From assembly GCA_019694165.1 (NCBI GenBank), contig JAIBCL010000015.1, positions 106,160 through 170,159 on the forward strand: a stretch of 64,000 nt of DNA. The letters are read 5' to 3'. Shown here one piece after another: positions 26,092 to 35,693 of this stretch. Both the position numbers and the translations under genes were made by a program. Below the pieces are notes generated by a model. That model did not search any database and was not told the origin of the DNA. It saw only the letters and a program-made list of their open reading frames with translations. The number at the start of each line of letters is the position of its first letter. The stretch's first letter is position 1. This stretch comes from Verrucomicrobiaceae bacterium. GTDB taxonomy: Bacteria; Verrucomicrobiota; Verrucomicrobiia; Verrucomicrobiales; Verrucomicrobiaceae.

Positions 26092-27666
26092 TTACGGCTG
26101 TGTGCGGCTGAGGCTCGCGCTCTCGTTGGAAGCACGCGTTTCACGATAAACTTTCTCCATCTCCTTCACGCGCTCGGCTTGAACGGCATCGTTGATGAGG
26201 TTCGTGTGCTCGATCAGATCAGCGGACAAATCATAGAGCGCGAAGGGCGTGTCATCGAGACCCATCACCAGCTTCCACTCGCCCATGTAGAGCGCGTGCG
26301 CCATGCCGTCGCTGGCGCTGCCTTGCTTCTTCATCTGCTTCTTGATGGCCTTGCCAGGCTTCGTGCCGGAGTCGTCGCTGCCGCTGAGGTCGGCGTAGTT
26401 GCGCTTCGGTTCGTGACCGGTGAGCGGGCCGCCTTTGATGCCACCGTCATGCGAGGCATCGTGTCCGGGCGATGATTGCACGAGCAAATGACGGCGCACG
26501 GGCTTCGAGTCGTTTTGTTTGCCAGTGAGCACGGGCAGCAGACTCACGGCATCGAGGCATTGACCGGCGGGAATCGTCACGCCCGCGAGATCGAGCGAGG
26601 TGGCGACGATGTCGTGCGTGCAAACGACTTGATCACGCACCGCAGCGGGAATCATCCCCGGCTTCCACACGATGAAGGGCACGCGATGCCCGCCCTCCGG
26701 CATCGTGCTTTTGTAGCCGCGCAGACCGCCGACGGCGTCGTGCCCCAAATGCTGCTCGGTGGGGATGCCGCCGTTGTCGCTGGTGAGGCAGATCATGGTG
26801 TTGGCAAGCAGGTCGCGATGTTCCAGCATCGTCATGAGTTCACCGAGCAGGATGTCCGTCTCATGCACCATGTCGGTGTGCGGTGTCATCTTCGTCATGC
26901 CGTCCAAGGTGTGACCACGGATGGATGGCGCGGGCGCATACGGCGAGTGTGCGCCGTCCGTGCAGAAGTGCATGAAGAACGGCGCTGTTTTGTGATTGGC
27001 ATGCAAGTCATCGAGGAACTTCTCTGCCGCTGACAGCAGGCGTTCGCCCACCTTGCTGTTGTCCCAGTCCGGCTCCGCGTAGTTCGCGTCGTCGCCGCCC
27101 TTCTTTGCGAACGGTCTCACGAGCTTGTCTGCATCGCAGAAAGGCAGTTCGTTTTCGAGAAAGAGATAAGGCGTGGTTTGATGACCGCGCGGAATGATGA
27201 ACGAGTAATCAAAACCCCAACGCTTCGGACTATCCGTCATCGGCTGCGTGAAATCAGGCACGCCATCTTTGTCCACATGCTTGCCGCCGATGCCGGACTT
27301 GCCAAACATCGCCGTGCGATAACCGGCCGCGTGCAACAGATTCGCCACCGTCTGCTGTCCCTCGCGAAACTGCGCCGGCACATTGAAACCCCACGTCCCG
27401 CCAGGATCGCGACCACGCCAAGGGAAGTTGCCTGTGAGCATCGAGTAACGCGTCGGCGCGCACAATGCGGCTGGCGTGTGCGCGTGGGTGAACCGAATGC
27501 CCTCGCGCGCCAGACGATCCACATTCGGCGAAGCGATCTTGCCCTGCGGATTGTAGCACCGGTAGTCGCCCCAGCCGACATCATCGGTGAGCACGACGAG
27601 AATGTTCGGCGATGCTGCGCGCGCCAACGTGGCGATCAATGCAATGAGCAAAAGCAGTGGTCTCAT
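26092..27666 (-). CDS. Secreted sulfatase (arylsulfatase family)
   Basis: About 524 aa from the ATG preceding a signal peptide (MRPLLLLIALIATLARA); an in-frame ATG 21 bases upstream is possible. Metal-site motif NILVVLTDDVGWGD follows the signal, and the formylglycine motif CAPTRYSMLTG starts at Cys69, fitting C-x-P-x-R. GFDYSF, LTSDNGG and ALYDLSADLIEHTNL are further family features. The cysteine must be oxidised by a formylglycine-generating enzyme, which is not encoded in this window. It is the last gene of a minus-strand run with a sialidase-like protein and two esterases and probably removes sulfate from a complex glycan. Confidence 0.93.
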   Translation of the reverse strand: MRPLLLLIALIATLARAASPNILVVLTDDVGWGDYRCYNPQGKIASPNVDRLAREGIRFTHAHTPAALCAPTRYSMLTGNFPWRGRDPGGTWGFNVPAQFREGQQTVANLLHAAGYRTAMFGKSGIGGKHVDKDGVPDFTQPMTDSPKRWGFDYSFIIPRGHQTTPYLFLENELPFCDADKLVRPFAKKGGDDANYAEPDWDNSKVGERLLSAAEKFLDDLHANHKTAPFFMHFCTDGAHSPYAPAPSIRGHTLDGMTKMTPHTDMVHETDILLGELMTMLEHRDLLANTMICLTSDNGGIPTEQHLGHDAVGGLRGYKSTMPEGGHRVPFIVWKPGMIPAAVRDQVVCTHDIVATSLDLAGVTIPAGQCLDAVSLLPVLTGKQNDSKPVRRHLLVQSSPGHDASHDGGIKGGPLTGHEPKRNYADLSGSDDSGTKPGKAIKKQMKKQGSASDGMAHALYMGEWKLVMGLDDTPFALYDLSADLIEHTNLINDAVQAERVKEMEKVYRETRASNESASLSRTQP

Positions 27667-27713
27667 GAGGTGTGTTCGTTGTTCCATGCGATGCTCTTCA
27701 ACGCGGTGCCTGC

Positions 27714-29264
27714 TCACTTTGCTACAGGCGCTGTGACCTCCGAGACAAAGACTGCGGTGTCCGGTGACTTGCCGGAGTAGAAGGCGAGGTAGTGCGTGCC
27801 GTTGATGACGGTGGTGTTGACGTTGCCGGCGTCGATGGAGGCGGCGCTGCCTTGGGCGACGGCTTCGGAGGCGGGCCACTCGCGCGGATGATCGAGGATT
27901 CGTGCGGGATCGACCACGCGACGTCGCAACACGCCGCCTGCGCCGCGCTGGTAGTAGTAATTGCTCAGCAGGCTGGTTTGGGGATCGAGGATGAGACTCG
28001 GGGTCGAGAGGAAGACATCGCTGATGTTGGTCTGCGTGCGTTTCCACGTCGCGCCGGAATCGGTGGAGAGCATTTGGAACTGGGCACGCTCGGTGGTCGA
28101 GTTTCCCTGCTCGGTGCGGGCGATGGCGAGGATTTTACCATCGCCGAGATGCACAGCGGAGGGCTCGGTGGGCCACTGGCCTTTGCTCAGGCCGGACTCG
28201 ACGGTCGTTTGTGTCCAGGTGCTGCCGTTGTCGCGGCTGGTGAGCGTGCCCCAGGAGTGGTTGTTATCTTCCGCGTAGTTTCCGGCGAACCACAGCGCCA
28301 TGAGGCCGACGTCGGGCACGCTGAAGACATCGGTGATCTGCACGGGCACGGGTTCGAGCTTCGGCGTGGTGACGAGCGTGAAGGTGACGCCGTCGGTAGT
28401 GCGGTAAAGGTCGTGCTGCCAGTCTTTGCCCACGCGTCGCACCCAGAGCAGCATCGCGCCGTTCGCGTCCAAACCTTTGCCGATGGGCACATCGCCATAA
28501 CCCGGTGAACTGGCGACGACGGTCTCCGCAGTCCATGTTTTTCCGCGATCCATGGATGTGCGTGCATAGGTGACGCGTGAATCCTCGTCAATTGTGTGCC
28601 CAGAGCCACGGCTGTAAACGCAAACGAGCTTCTCGCCGATGGCCTGAAGCATCGGCCACGAGTTGTAGCCAGCCACATCTTGCACGACGTGCGCCTTTGC
28701 AGGTGCGTTCACCGGCGTCACCACGACCATCGCAAGCCCTGTGGGCCTCGTGAACGTGTCTGCAGGATCACCCGGCTCACGCTGAATGCGCACGCACAGC
28801 GGCGCGTGTGGGACGGCCTCGTAATACGACTCCAGCAGGATCGTGCGCGAGTGAAACGGCCCCTTCGGCAAAGCCGAGCGCACCGGACTGCCCTGATAAT
28901 GCCGCTCCGTGAACGGCTCACCGTTCACCATCTGCGAAAGATGCACGCGATACACGTCCTCAAAATCAGCGCTCGTCGTCTCATCCGTCGTCGTGACTAC
29001 AATCTCCACCTTCACCGCCCTACAATCACTCGGAAGCCCCGTCACCACTCCCGCCACCGACTGCCCCACCGTTCCGCCCGACAACGACCATACCGGGACA
29101 TGCGTGGAACCGCTTGACATCATCACCAGCGAAGGCTGGCCCGTGGCGATGGACATCTGATTGGCATTCAGGCCGATGGAGGTCCGCTCGGCGCTGAAGC
29201 TGGTGATGGCAAGAAGTGCGATGGCTGGAAGCAGCAAAAGCAGCAGTGAGTTTGTGATTCGCAT
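27714..29264 (-). CDS. Secreted sialidase-like BNR-repeat protein
   Basis: About 516 aa from the ATG giving the signal peptide MRITNSLLLLLLPAIALL. An N-terminal beta-rich region (about residues 25-180) precedes a six-bladed propeller with Asp-box/BNR repeats: SMDRGKTWTAET, SRDNGSTWTQTT, STDSGATWKRTQ, and a weaker TTDGVTFTLV. Sialidases cleave terminal sialic acids with an Arg triad and a Tyr/Glu pair. These residues cannot be assigned with certainty here, so another glycan specificity is possible. It lies 47 bp upstream of the sulfatase gene. Context supports exo-acting glycan breakdown outside the cytoplasm. Confidence 0.8.
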   Translation of the reverse strand: MRITNSLLLLLLPAIALLAITSFSAERTSIGLNANQMSIATGQPSLVMMSSGSTHVPVWSLSGGTVGQSVAGVVTGLPSDCRAVKVEIVVTTTDETTSADFEDVYRVHLSQMVNGEPFTERHYQGSPVRSALPKGPFHSRTILLESYYEAVPHAPLCVRIQREPGDPADTFTRPTGLAMVVVTPVNAPAKAHVVQDVAGYNSWPMLQAIGEKLVCVYSRGSGHTIDEDSRVTYARTSMDRGKTWTAETVVASSPGYGDVPIGKGLDANGAMLLWVRRVGKDWQHDLYRTTDGVTFTLVTTPKLEPVPVQITDVFSVPDVGLMALWFAGNYAEDNNHSWGTLTSRDNGSTWTQTTVESGLSKGQWPTEPSAVHLGDGKILAIARTEQGNSTTERAQFQMLSTDSGATWKRTQTNISDVFLSTPSLILDPQTSLLSNYYYQRGAGGVLRRRVVDPARILDHPREWPASEAVAQGSAASIDAGNVNTTVINGTHYLAFYSGKSPDTAVFVSEVTAPVAK

Positions 29265-29370
29265 GTCTTGGTGAGATTCGTCCGGCGGGAAGGCCATCTC
29301 CATCGTGGCGAGGCAATACGACCACGCGATGACGAAAAGCACGCGATAGCGACTCGCCGGCCGCTGTCGC

Positions 29371-31239
29371 TCATACCCATTCGATGCGCAGAAGCTCAAG
29401 CGCAGTGCCTTTCCAAGGTGGCACGTCTTTGGCTGGAGCGCCGCGTTGCGAGAAATGCGCGCAGATCCCGAGCTGGTCGATCTGAGCCCACCACGCGAGC
29501 GCGCCGTCGGGTGAAGGAAAATCCTTGGCTTCGAGCACGATCGTTTGTTCGGCAGTGTCGCCTCTGATCTCGCGTTCGCAGGCGAAGGTCTTGCGCTGGC
29601 CGCGATAGCTGCGCCATTCGTTCTGCTGAAGCACGATTGCGATGCGATTCGTCTGCGCGAGCTTGAGCGTGAGCTTTAGCTTCGCGCCGTCGGGGCCGCG
29701 ATACAGCGGGTCGGTGACTTTGCGCGTCCAGGTTTCCTGATGCGTGAGGTTGCCAGCGTTGAGCACATACCAATCACGCAGGCCGTGCGCGAAGTTGTCG
29801 ATGACTGTCGTCTGCTTTGCGGTGGCGACGATGCCGGAGTCGCTGAGTTGCTTCGGCTCGATGCGATGCAGCAGGCTGCTGAGGCAGAGTTCGCGCACGG
29901 GGTCTCTGTGGCCAGGGATGGCGTTGAGCGAGACGGGTTCGGGCAAGGTGAAATACACATTCGCGAACGCGAACAACGGCAGATCAAGCGTGTGCAGCGG
30001 CAACTTCGCGGTGAAGGCATCGCCATCGCGCACGACCTCGGTGCTGCGCCAGAAGCGGGCGCGGGGATCGGGATCGACGCTGTAGTAGATGTCGCAGCGC
30101 GAGACGGGCCACGCGTGCTTCGTCGGCGTGACTCGCAGTGTTGGCACCCCGTCGTTCGTCTTCAGTATCAACTCCGTGTGTGGCGTCTCTGGCAGCGCTG
30201 GGCCGCCTTTGAGGAAGTGATCAAACCAGAGCGGCATCGCGACGGCGACCTCGGGGATCGCTCGGTGATTGAGATGCGGCGCGAAGCTGTAGCGCGTGGG
30301 CTGATCTTTGATGAGTGCGTTCGTGCGATACACGTCATCCATCCAGCCGTGGAAATCATTCGTGCCGCTGCGATGCAGCACCGGGCAGCGGATCAGCGGC
30401 GCGTAGCTCTCAAAGCTCAGTGTGCGACGAAACACCTCCACATCGCCCTTCACCTGCTCTTGCGATGCCTTGCCGCCGAGAAACTCGTGCTCCTGCCAGC
30501 GCCAGCCTTGCCCACCAACGCCCGGCACCGCCGCCTTCACGCGATCATCGGTGCCCGCGACATACATCGTGAGATTGCCGCCCATTGACCAGCCATGCAC
30601 GCCGAGCTTTTGCGGATCGACCTCTGGCTGCTGTTCGAGAAAGGTGAGCCCGCGACGGCAACCGAGCGTGAGCAGATACCAGTTGTTGTTCTTCGGATGC
30701 TCGCGGTCCTCGAAGAACTGCTTCGGCCCCGGCAGCAGGGTGCTGTAGCCCTGCACATTGAGCTGCGAGGGATCGACAGCGCCCCAGTCGGTGTTAGGAT
30801 CGCTGGGCTCGGACTTCTCGCAGGTGTTGAACGGTGCCTTGCCCGTGCCGCTGCCACCCCAGTTCACCGATAGCGCTGCGTAACCCCGCGCGACGAGCAG
30901 CCTCACCTCGCTCACCGATCCGCGCTGCCCGCCGCCATGGATGTGCATCACCGCCGGGAGTCTTCTCTTCGCATCCTCCGGAAAGCCATAAACCGCTGCC
31001 ATCCGCGCCGGCTTGCCTTTGAAGCTGCCGATGAAATACCGCACATGGCGAAACACCCCACCGTCCTCCTTCCACTCGCGGATCACCTCGACCTCCAACG
31101 GGTCCTTCCGCGGATCGAAGTCTGCCCACAACTCCACCACCGACTGCGGCACGCTCTCGGCCGCGAAGAGCGAATACAGATCCAAGAGTGAAAGCGAAGC
31201 GACAGCTCCATTTTGAAGAAGGGTGCGGCGGGTGGTCAT
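29371..31239 (-). CDS. Secreted alpha/beta hydrolase (acetyl xylan esterase-like)
   Basis: A 622-aa protein with a Tat-like leader (MTTRRTLLQNGAVASLSLL). The hydrolase core shows the oxyanion segment MHIHGGGQRG, and the nucleophile elbow GWSMGGNLTMYVAG near residue 218. A later histidine-containing HLNHRAIPE fits the catalytic histidine. A beta-rich C-terminal domain (about residues 440-620) may bind carbohydrate. Relatives include acetyl xylan esterases and prolyl oligopeptidase-like hydrolases. The start codon overlaps the stop of the upstream esterase gene by four bases, so they are co-translated. Deacetylation of a polysaccharide is the likely role. Confidence 0.8.
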   Translation of the reverse strand: MTTRRTLLQNGAVASLSLLDLYSLFAAESVPQSVVELWADFDPRKDPLEVEVIREWKEDGGVFRHVRYFIGSFKGKPARMAAVYGFPEDAKRRLPAVMHIHGGGQRGSVSEVRLLVARGYAALSVNWGGSGTGKAPFNTCEKSEPSDPNTDWGAVDPSQLNVQGYSTLLPGPKQFFEDREHPKNNNWYLLTLGCRRGLTFLEQQPEVDPQKLGVHGWSMGGNLTMYVAGTDDRVKAAVPGVGGQGWRWQEHEFLGGKASQEQVKGDVEVFRRTLSFESYAPLIRCPVLHRSGTNDFHGWMDDVYRTNALIKDQPTRYSFAPHLNHRAIPEVAVAMPLWFDHFLKGGPALPETPHTELILKTNDGVPTLRVTPTKHAWPVSRCDIYYSVDPDPRARFWRSTEVVRDGDAFTAKLPLHTLDLPLFAFANVYFTLPEPVSLNAIPGHRDPVRELCLSSLLHRIEPKQLSDSGIVATAKQTTVIDNFAHGLRDWYVLNAGNLTHQETWTRKVTDPLYRGPDGAKLKLTLKLAQTNRIAIVLQQNEWRSYRGQRKTFACEREIRGDTAEQTIVLEAKDFPSPDGALAWWAQIDQLGICAHFSQRGAPAKDVPPWKGTALELLRIEWV

Positions 31240-32186
31240 CGTGTGGTTGAGTTGGAAACGCGATCCAGCTGCTGTTTCATGAACGCAGCCGTCTTGGTCA
31301 TGATCTCTTCGAGTGATGGACGCAAAGCGCCACCGACCTCGCGCCAGTTGTGGCCGGAGTTTTCGACGATGAAGACCTCCACGGGTGCCTTCACGGCATC
31401 GCCGCGTTCCTTCATGTAGCGGGCGTGATGCACGGGGATCGTTGGGTCTTGATCACCCTGCATCATGAGAAGCGGCGGGCTGTTGGCGCGCAGGTAGTTC
31501 ACAGGACTCACCTCGCGATACACCGCGAGCTTCGCTTTCTCATCCGCACCGTTCTTGATGATGCGCGTGGCGAAGCGATCCCCAACGCCCTTGCCTCCCG
31601 GCGGCGTGAAGAGCTCGATCTTCTCGAAATCGCACGGCCCATACCACGACACACCGGCGATGAGGCGATACTTCGCGTCCGCGAGCGCCGGATCGCCTGG
31701 CAACGACTCTGGCGGCGACAGCAGCAGCATCTGCGCGAGGTGTCCGCCTGCGGAATCGCCCCAGGTGAACACACGCTCGGCATCGAGTGAGAACTGCGCG
31801 GCGTTCTTCGCGAGAAACCGCAGCGCATCCTTCGCATCCGTCACGCAATCGCGCACCGTGATGCCACCTTCCTTCGTGCACAGCCGGTAGTCCACCGACG
31901 CCACGCAAAAGCCCTGCACATTCAGCGCCAGCACACCCATGAAACGAACACCACGATCGCCGATGGTCTTGTTTCCCGCTGCCCAGCCTCCGCCATGCGT
32001 GAAAAGCACCAGCGGAATCTTCGCGCCGGCTTTTGGAGCGGCTGGATAATGCAAATCGAGCTTCAGCGGCCCCTGTTCGGTCGTCTTGTAAACCACATCG
32101 AGCTTTGTCGTGGTCGCGGTTTCAGCGCTTGCCACGGCAGACGTTGCCAGGAGCAGGTGGGTGATGAGGGCGATCTGGGCGTGCAT
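31236..32186 (-). CDS. Secreted alpha/beta hydrolase (carboxylesterase/BD-FAE-like)
   Basis: About 316 aa from the ATG giving a signal peptide (MHAQIALITHLLLATSAVASA). It has the HGGGW oxyanion motif at about residues 64-68, the nucleophile elbow WGDSAGGHLAQ near residue 143, and a C-terminal MMQGDQDPTIP plus NSGHNW histidine. This is the hormone-sensitive-lipase/feruloyl-esterase type layout. It is first in the run of esterase, esterase, sialidase-like and sulfatase genes, with divergent transcription from the FAD-dependent oxidoreductase gene across a 129-bp gap that should hold both promoters. The frame extends upstream into that gap, but that part lacks export features. Confidence 0.85.
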   Translation of the reverse strand: MHAQIALITHLLLATSAVASAETATTTKLDVVYKTTEQGPLKLDLHYPAAPKAGAKIPLVLFTHGGGWAAGNKTIGDRGVRFMGVLALNVQGFCVASVDYRLCTKEGGITVRDCVTDAKDALRFLAKNAAQFSLDAERVFTWGDSAGGHLAQMLLLSPPESLPGDPALADAKYRLIAGVSWYGPCDFEKIELFTPPGGKGVGDRFATRIIKNGADEKAKLAVYREVSPVNYLRANSPPLLMMQGDQDPTIPVHHARYMKERGDAVKAPVEVFIVENSGHNWREVGGALRPSLEEIMTKTAAFMKQQLDRVSNSTTR

Positions 32187-32315
32187 CGGGTTCCGTATGG
32201 GGAGTGAATTTGGCTGAGCATCCCTAACCTCCCCAGCAGACACAAACTTGCGCGGCGCGGGCTCTTCTTCCGATCCACGACTCGACGGGGAATGCATTGT
32301 CGTCTTTGATGCTGC

Positions 32316-34175
32316 ATGGCTTGCCATCACTCTCGACTCGTCATTGCCCTCACTCTCAGTTGGATCGCTGATTTTTCAGTCTTGCAGGCTGTCGAAACGC
32401 ATCGCGTGGACGTGTGCGTGTATGGCGCGACGCCGTCGGGCATCGTCGCGGCCGTGACGGCGAAGCAGGAAGGCTGCTCGGTGCTCATCGTGGAGCCGAG
32501 CCGCTGGGTGGGCGGCATTCTCGGTGCGGGGATCAAGCCGATGCAGGACTGCGCAGAGCCGGTGGCGGTCGGTGGATTGACGGCCTCGCTCGTATTCAAG
32601 ATGGGCCGGCAGCCCGATGCGCTGCGCAAGGACTTCGCGGACTGGCTGGCGGAGCAGAAGATCCCCGTGATCTACGAGCAACGCGTGCAACGAGCCGAAA
32701 AGACCGGCACGAAGCTCATGAAGCTCGTGCTGGAACTCGCGCCACCGGACTCGCGGGGTGTGCCAGCTTCGAGAGCGAAGCAGAAGGACGTCGCCATCAT
32801 CGAAGCGAAGGTTTTCATCGACGCCAGCTACGAGGGCGATGTGATGGCGGCGGCGGGTGTGAAGTATGCGGTGGGCCGCGAGTCGGCCGAGACATATCGC
32901 GAAGAACTCGCTGGCGTCGGGCCGACGACGAACTGGACGCCGATCGATCCGTATGTCGTGCCCGGTGATGCGAAGAGCGGCCTGCTGCCGTGGGTGGAGG
33001 CAGATCACGGCTTGCCAAAGGGTGCGGCAGATAATTACACACAGGCCTACAACTTCCGCTTCTACGTCACTCATGATCCTGCGAAGCGTGTGCCGTTTGA
33101 AGCGCCTGGGAAATACAGCGCGAAGGACTTCGAACTCGTCGGGCGCTACGTCGAGCATTTGGTCAGCACCATCAAAGACGAAACGAAGCTCTTCATGCGC
33201 CTGCGCGACATCTTCCCCGGCTGGCTCAACAGCGGTGAATACAACTACAAGCGCGACTCCTTGATCACGATGGCTCCGCTGGGTCTTAGCCGTGTTTATC
33301 AAGACGGCACCTGGGAAGCGCGCGCGAAGGTTTGGCGGCAGCATCAGGACTACCTCAGCGGTTTGCATGAGTTCCTCAGCACAGATGCACGCGTGCCGGA
33401 GGCATTTCGCAAGGAGACCGCCGAACTCGGGCTCGACAAAACGATGCACGCCGACACCGAAGGCTGGCCGAATCAGCTCTACGTGCGCATCACGCGCCGA
33501 ATGAAGGGACCCTACCTGCTCACGCTCGCCGATGTGTGGAATCAAACGAAGGCCGACGACAGCGTGGGCCTCGCGCTCTATGGCGTGGACATCTATCCGG
33601 TGCGCCGCTATGTCGTCGCGAACGAAAGCGGCCAGATCGGCGTGGCCACCGAGGGAAACATGTTCGTTGGCGGCTCGCAAGGCACTGGGCATCCGTACCC
33701 CGTGTCATATCGCGCCCTCACGCCGAACGCTGATGAATGCACAAACCTGCTCGTGCCCGTGTGCTTCAGCGCCAGCTACATCGCCTATGCCTCCGCACGT
33801 ATGGAGCCGGTGTTCTGTGTGCTCGGCGAGTCCGCAGGTGTGGCTGCTGCGCAAGCGATCCATGCGGGCACGTCGGTGCAAAGCATCGACTTCAAAAAGC
33901 TGCGCAGTCGCCTGCTCGAGCGCGGCCAGATCCTCGACTGGACCGACGAACTCGCTCAACAGGCCAAAAGGCGGCCCAAACATGACATCGCCGTCGGCAA
34001 GTGGTCATCCCGGCAGGAGTGGAACGGCTCCAAGCCCGGTTGGGAGTGGCTGTTTCCTTTTATCGACACCAACCAGGACGGCAAAATCTCACTGCAAGAG
34101 CACGAGGCATTTCAAAGCCTCAAGAAGCAGCATCCCGACTGGCAGAAGGTGCTCAAAGCACAGGTGAAGCAGTGA
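32316..34175 (+). CDS. Secreted FAD-dependent oxidoreductase with C-terminal EF-hand-like loop
   Basis: A 619-aa protein of the FAD_oxidored family (often annotated as xanthan lyase-related). An N-terminal hydrophobic leader precedes the dinucleotide fold HRVDVCVYGATPSGIVAAVTA, and AKVFIDASYEGDVMAAAGV and VLGESAGVAAAQAI are the other FAD-domain motifs. The last 40 residues carry a calcium-loop motif DTNQDGKISLQE. Members are abundant in Planctomycetes and Verrucomicrobia beside sulfatases and glycan enzymes. The substrate is unknown. It is divergent from the esterase operon and is the only plus-strand metabolic gene between 26 and 64 kb. Confidence 0.85.
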   Translation: MACHHSRLVIALTLSWIADFSVLQAVETHRVDVCVYGATPSGIVAAVTAKQEGCSVLIVEPSRWVGGILGAGIKPMQDCAEPVAVGGLTASLVFKMGRQPDALRKDFADWLAEQKIPVIYEQRVQRAEKTGTKLMKLVLELAPPDSRGVPASRAKQKDVAIIEAKVFIDASYEGDVMAAAGVKYAVGRESAETYREELAGVGPTTNWTPIDPYVVPGDAKSGLLPWVEADHGLPKGAADNYTQAYNFRFYVTHDPAKRVPFEAPGKYSAKDFELVGRYVEHLVSTIKDETKLFMRLRDIFPGWLNSGEYNYKRDSLITMAPLGLSRVYQDGTWEARAKVWRQHQDYLSGLHEFLSTDARVPEAFRKETAELGLDKTMHADTEGWPNQLYVRITRRMKGPYLLTLADVWNQTKADDSVGLALYGVDIYPVRRYVVANESGQIGVATEGNMFVGGSQGTGHPYPVSYRALTPNADECTNLLVPVCFSASYIAYASARMEPVFCVLGESAGVAAAQAIHAGTSVQSIDFKKLRSRLLERGQILDWTDELAQQAKRRPKHDIAVGKWSSRQEWNGSKPGWEWLFPFIDTNQDGKISLQEHEAFQSLKKQHPDWQKVLKAQVKQ

Positions 34176-34265
34176 AGAGACTGCGAGTGCATGCGCTCGT
34201 TCTTGATGCGCCAAACGCCGCGGCCGTTCAGTGCGCTCTGCGGCGCGGGAGGAGGCTTGTGGCTC

Positions 34266-35693
34266 TCATTTGTCCGGGTCGTTGGTCTTGATGTATTCCT
34301 TCGGCAGCGTCGCGGCCCAGGCCTGCACTTTGGCGGAGAGCTGTTTCACGACTTCGGGATGCTGTGTGGACAGATTGCGGGTTTCCGCGGGGTCGGCGGT
34401 GATGTCGTAGAGCTCGAGTTCGCCTCCGTTCTTGCGCGTCGGATGGATGAGCTTCCACCGGGCCTCGCGAATGCCCGCGGAACTGCCTGGAGAGCTGGTT
34501 TTCCAAAACAACGGCCGGGCGCGGACGTGCGTGCCTCCGAACCACGCGTCACGGGTGTCCTCGCCTTCAAAGGCGGCGCTGTCGTTCTTCACACCGGCGA
34601 TGGCGCAGAGTGTGGGCAGCCAGTCCACGCCGCTGAGAACGGACTCTTCATCGACACGGCCTGCAGGCACGCGGGCGGGCCAGCGCACGAGCCACGGGAC
34701 ACGTACACCGCCCTCATACATGCCATGTTTGCCGCCGCGGTGGATGCCCGCGTAGCCCATGGAGTCGAGTCTCGAGTATTCCGTTTCGGCGGTGATCGGC
34801 TTCGCGTTTTTCCCGCGTCTCTTGCGCGCCTCGGGATCTTTTGAGGAGCTTGCCTCGATTTGGGCCGGACCTTGGTCGCTCGAGAAGACGATGATCGTGT
34901 TTTCACGCAGACCGAGCTCATCCACGCGCGTGAGCAGGCGGCCGACATCCTCGTCCATGGAGTGAATGTCGGCGAGGAAGCGGCGCATGTGCTCGCTCAC
35001 ATCACCACCACGTTCGCGGCAGACGGCGAATTTTTCACGCATCGGCGCGGAGAATCTGGATTCGTCCACGACCACATCCTTGAACCTCTCCACGTAGCTC
35101 GCAGGCGGTTCGATTTTGTGATGCGAGATGTGGCTCCACACATTGACGTAAAACGGGCCCTCCTTGTGAGCTTCGATGAAGCGGATGGCCTCGTCATAGA
35201 TGCGTGCATCACGACCACGGGTCGTTTCGATCATCTTCCGGCCGGACTCGTCGATGGAGCGCACCGCATCAAAGCCATAAACGCCGGCCTTCTCCTCCGG
35301 CCCGATGTGCCACTTGCCGAAGTGCCCGGTGGCATAGCCTGCGCGGTGCAGCAGCTCGCTGATCGTCACACGATCGCCGAATCCGCCGTTTGCCGGATAG
35401 GTGGCATAGCTGGCGGGCCAGCGGCTCGTCATGAGGCCGGTGCGCGCCGGACAACACGTCACGCCGGTGGCATAGAACTGCGTGAAGCGGGTGCCATCGC
35501 GTGCGAGCGAGTCGATGTTCGGCGTGCGCGCATACGGATGTCCGTAGCAGCCGAAATCAGCGAAACCCGAGTCATCCGCGAGGATGAAAATGACGTTGGG
35601 TTTGGACGAAGGTTTTTCAGCCGCATCCGCAGCGCGCAAAACGACGGACGGCGCGAGCAGCACGGCGGCGAGCAGCGCGGGAGTGAGTTTCAT
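34266..35693 (-). CDS. Secreted sulfatase
   Basis: About 475 aa from the ATG that begins a signal peptide (MKLTPALLAAVLLAPSVVL). It has the metal motif NVIFILADDSGFADFGCYG and the formylglycine motif CCPARTGLMTSRWP with Cys80 in C-x-P-x-R. HFGKWHIG, VFSSDQGP and ELYDITADPAETRNL are typical arylsulfatase features. The start overlaps the stop of the preceding sulfatase gene by four bases (ATGA), so the two are translationally coupled. The operon order is DUF1501, sulfatase, sulfatase. The sulfated substrate is not known. Confidence 0.94.
   Translation of the reverse strand: MKLTPALLAAVLLAPSVVLRAADAAEKPSSKPNVIFILADDSGFADFGCYGHPYARTPNIDSLARDGTRFTQFYATGVTCCPARTGLMTSRWPASYATYPANGGFGDRVTISELLHRAGYATGHFGKWHIGPEEKAGVYGFDAVRSIDESGRKMIETTRGRDARIYDEAIRFIEAHKEGPFYVNVWSHISHHKIEPPASYVERFKDVVVDESRFSAPMREKFAVCRERGGDVSEHMRRFLADIHSMDEDVGRLLTRVDELGLRENTIIVFSSDQGPAQIEASSSKDPEARKRRGKNAKPITAETEYSRLDSMGYAGIHRGGKHGMYEGGVRVPWLVRWPARVPAGRVDEESVLSGVDWLPTLCAIAGVKNDSAAFEGEDTRDAWFGGTHVRARPLFWKTSSPGSSAGIREARWKLIHPTRKNGGELELYDITADPAETRNLSTQHPEVVKQLSAKVQAWAATLPKEYIKTNDPDK

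Noticed and set aside
25744..26144. Overlapping short frames in the gap after the phosphodiesterase fragment
   Set aside because: There are no domains, no consistent coding strand and no transposase-like motifs. Not enough to call a gene or an IS remnant.
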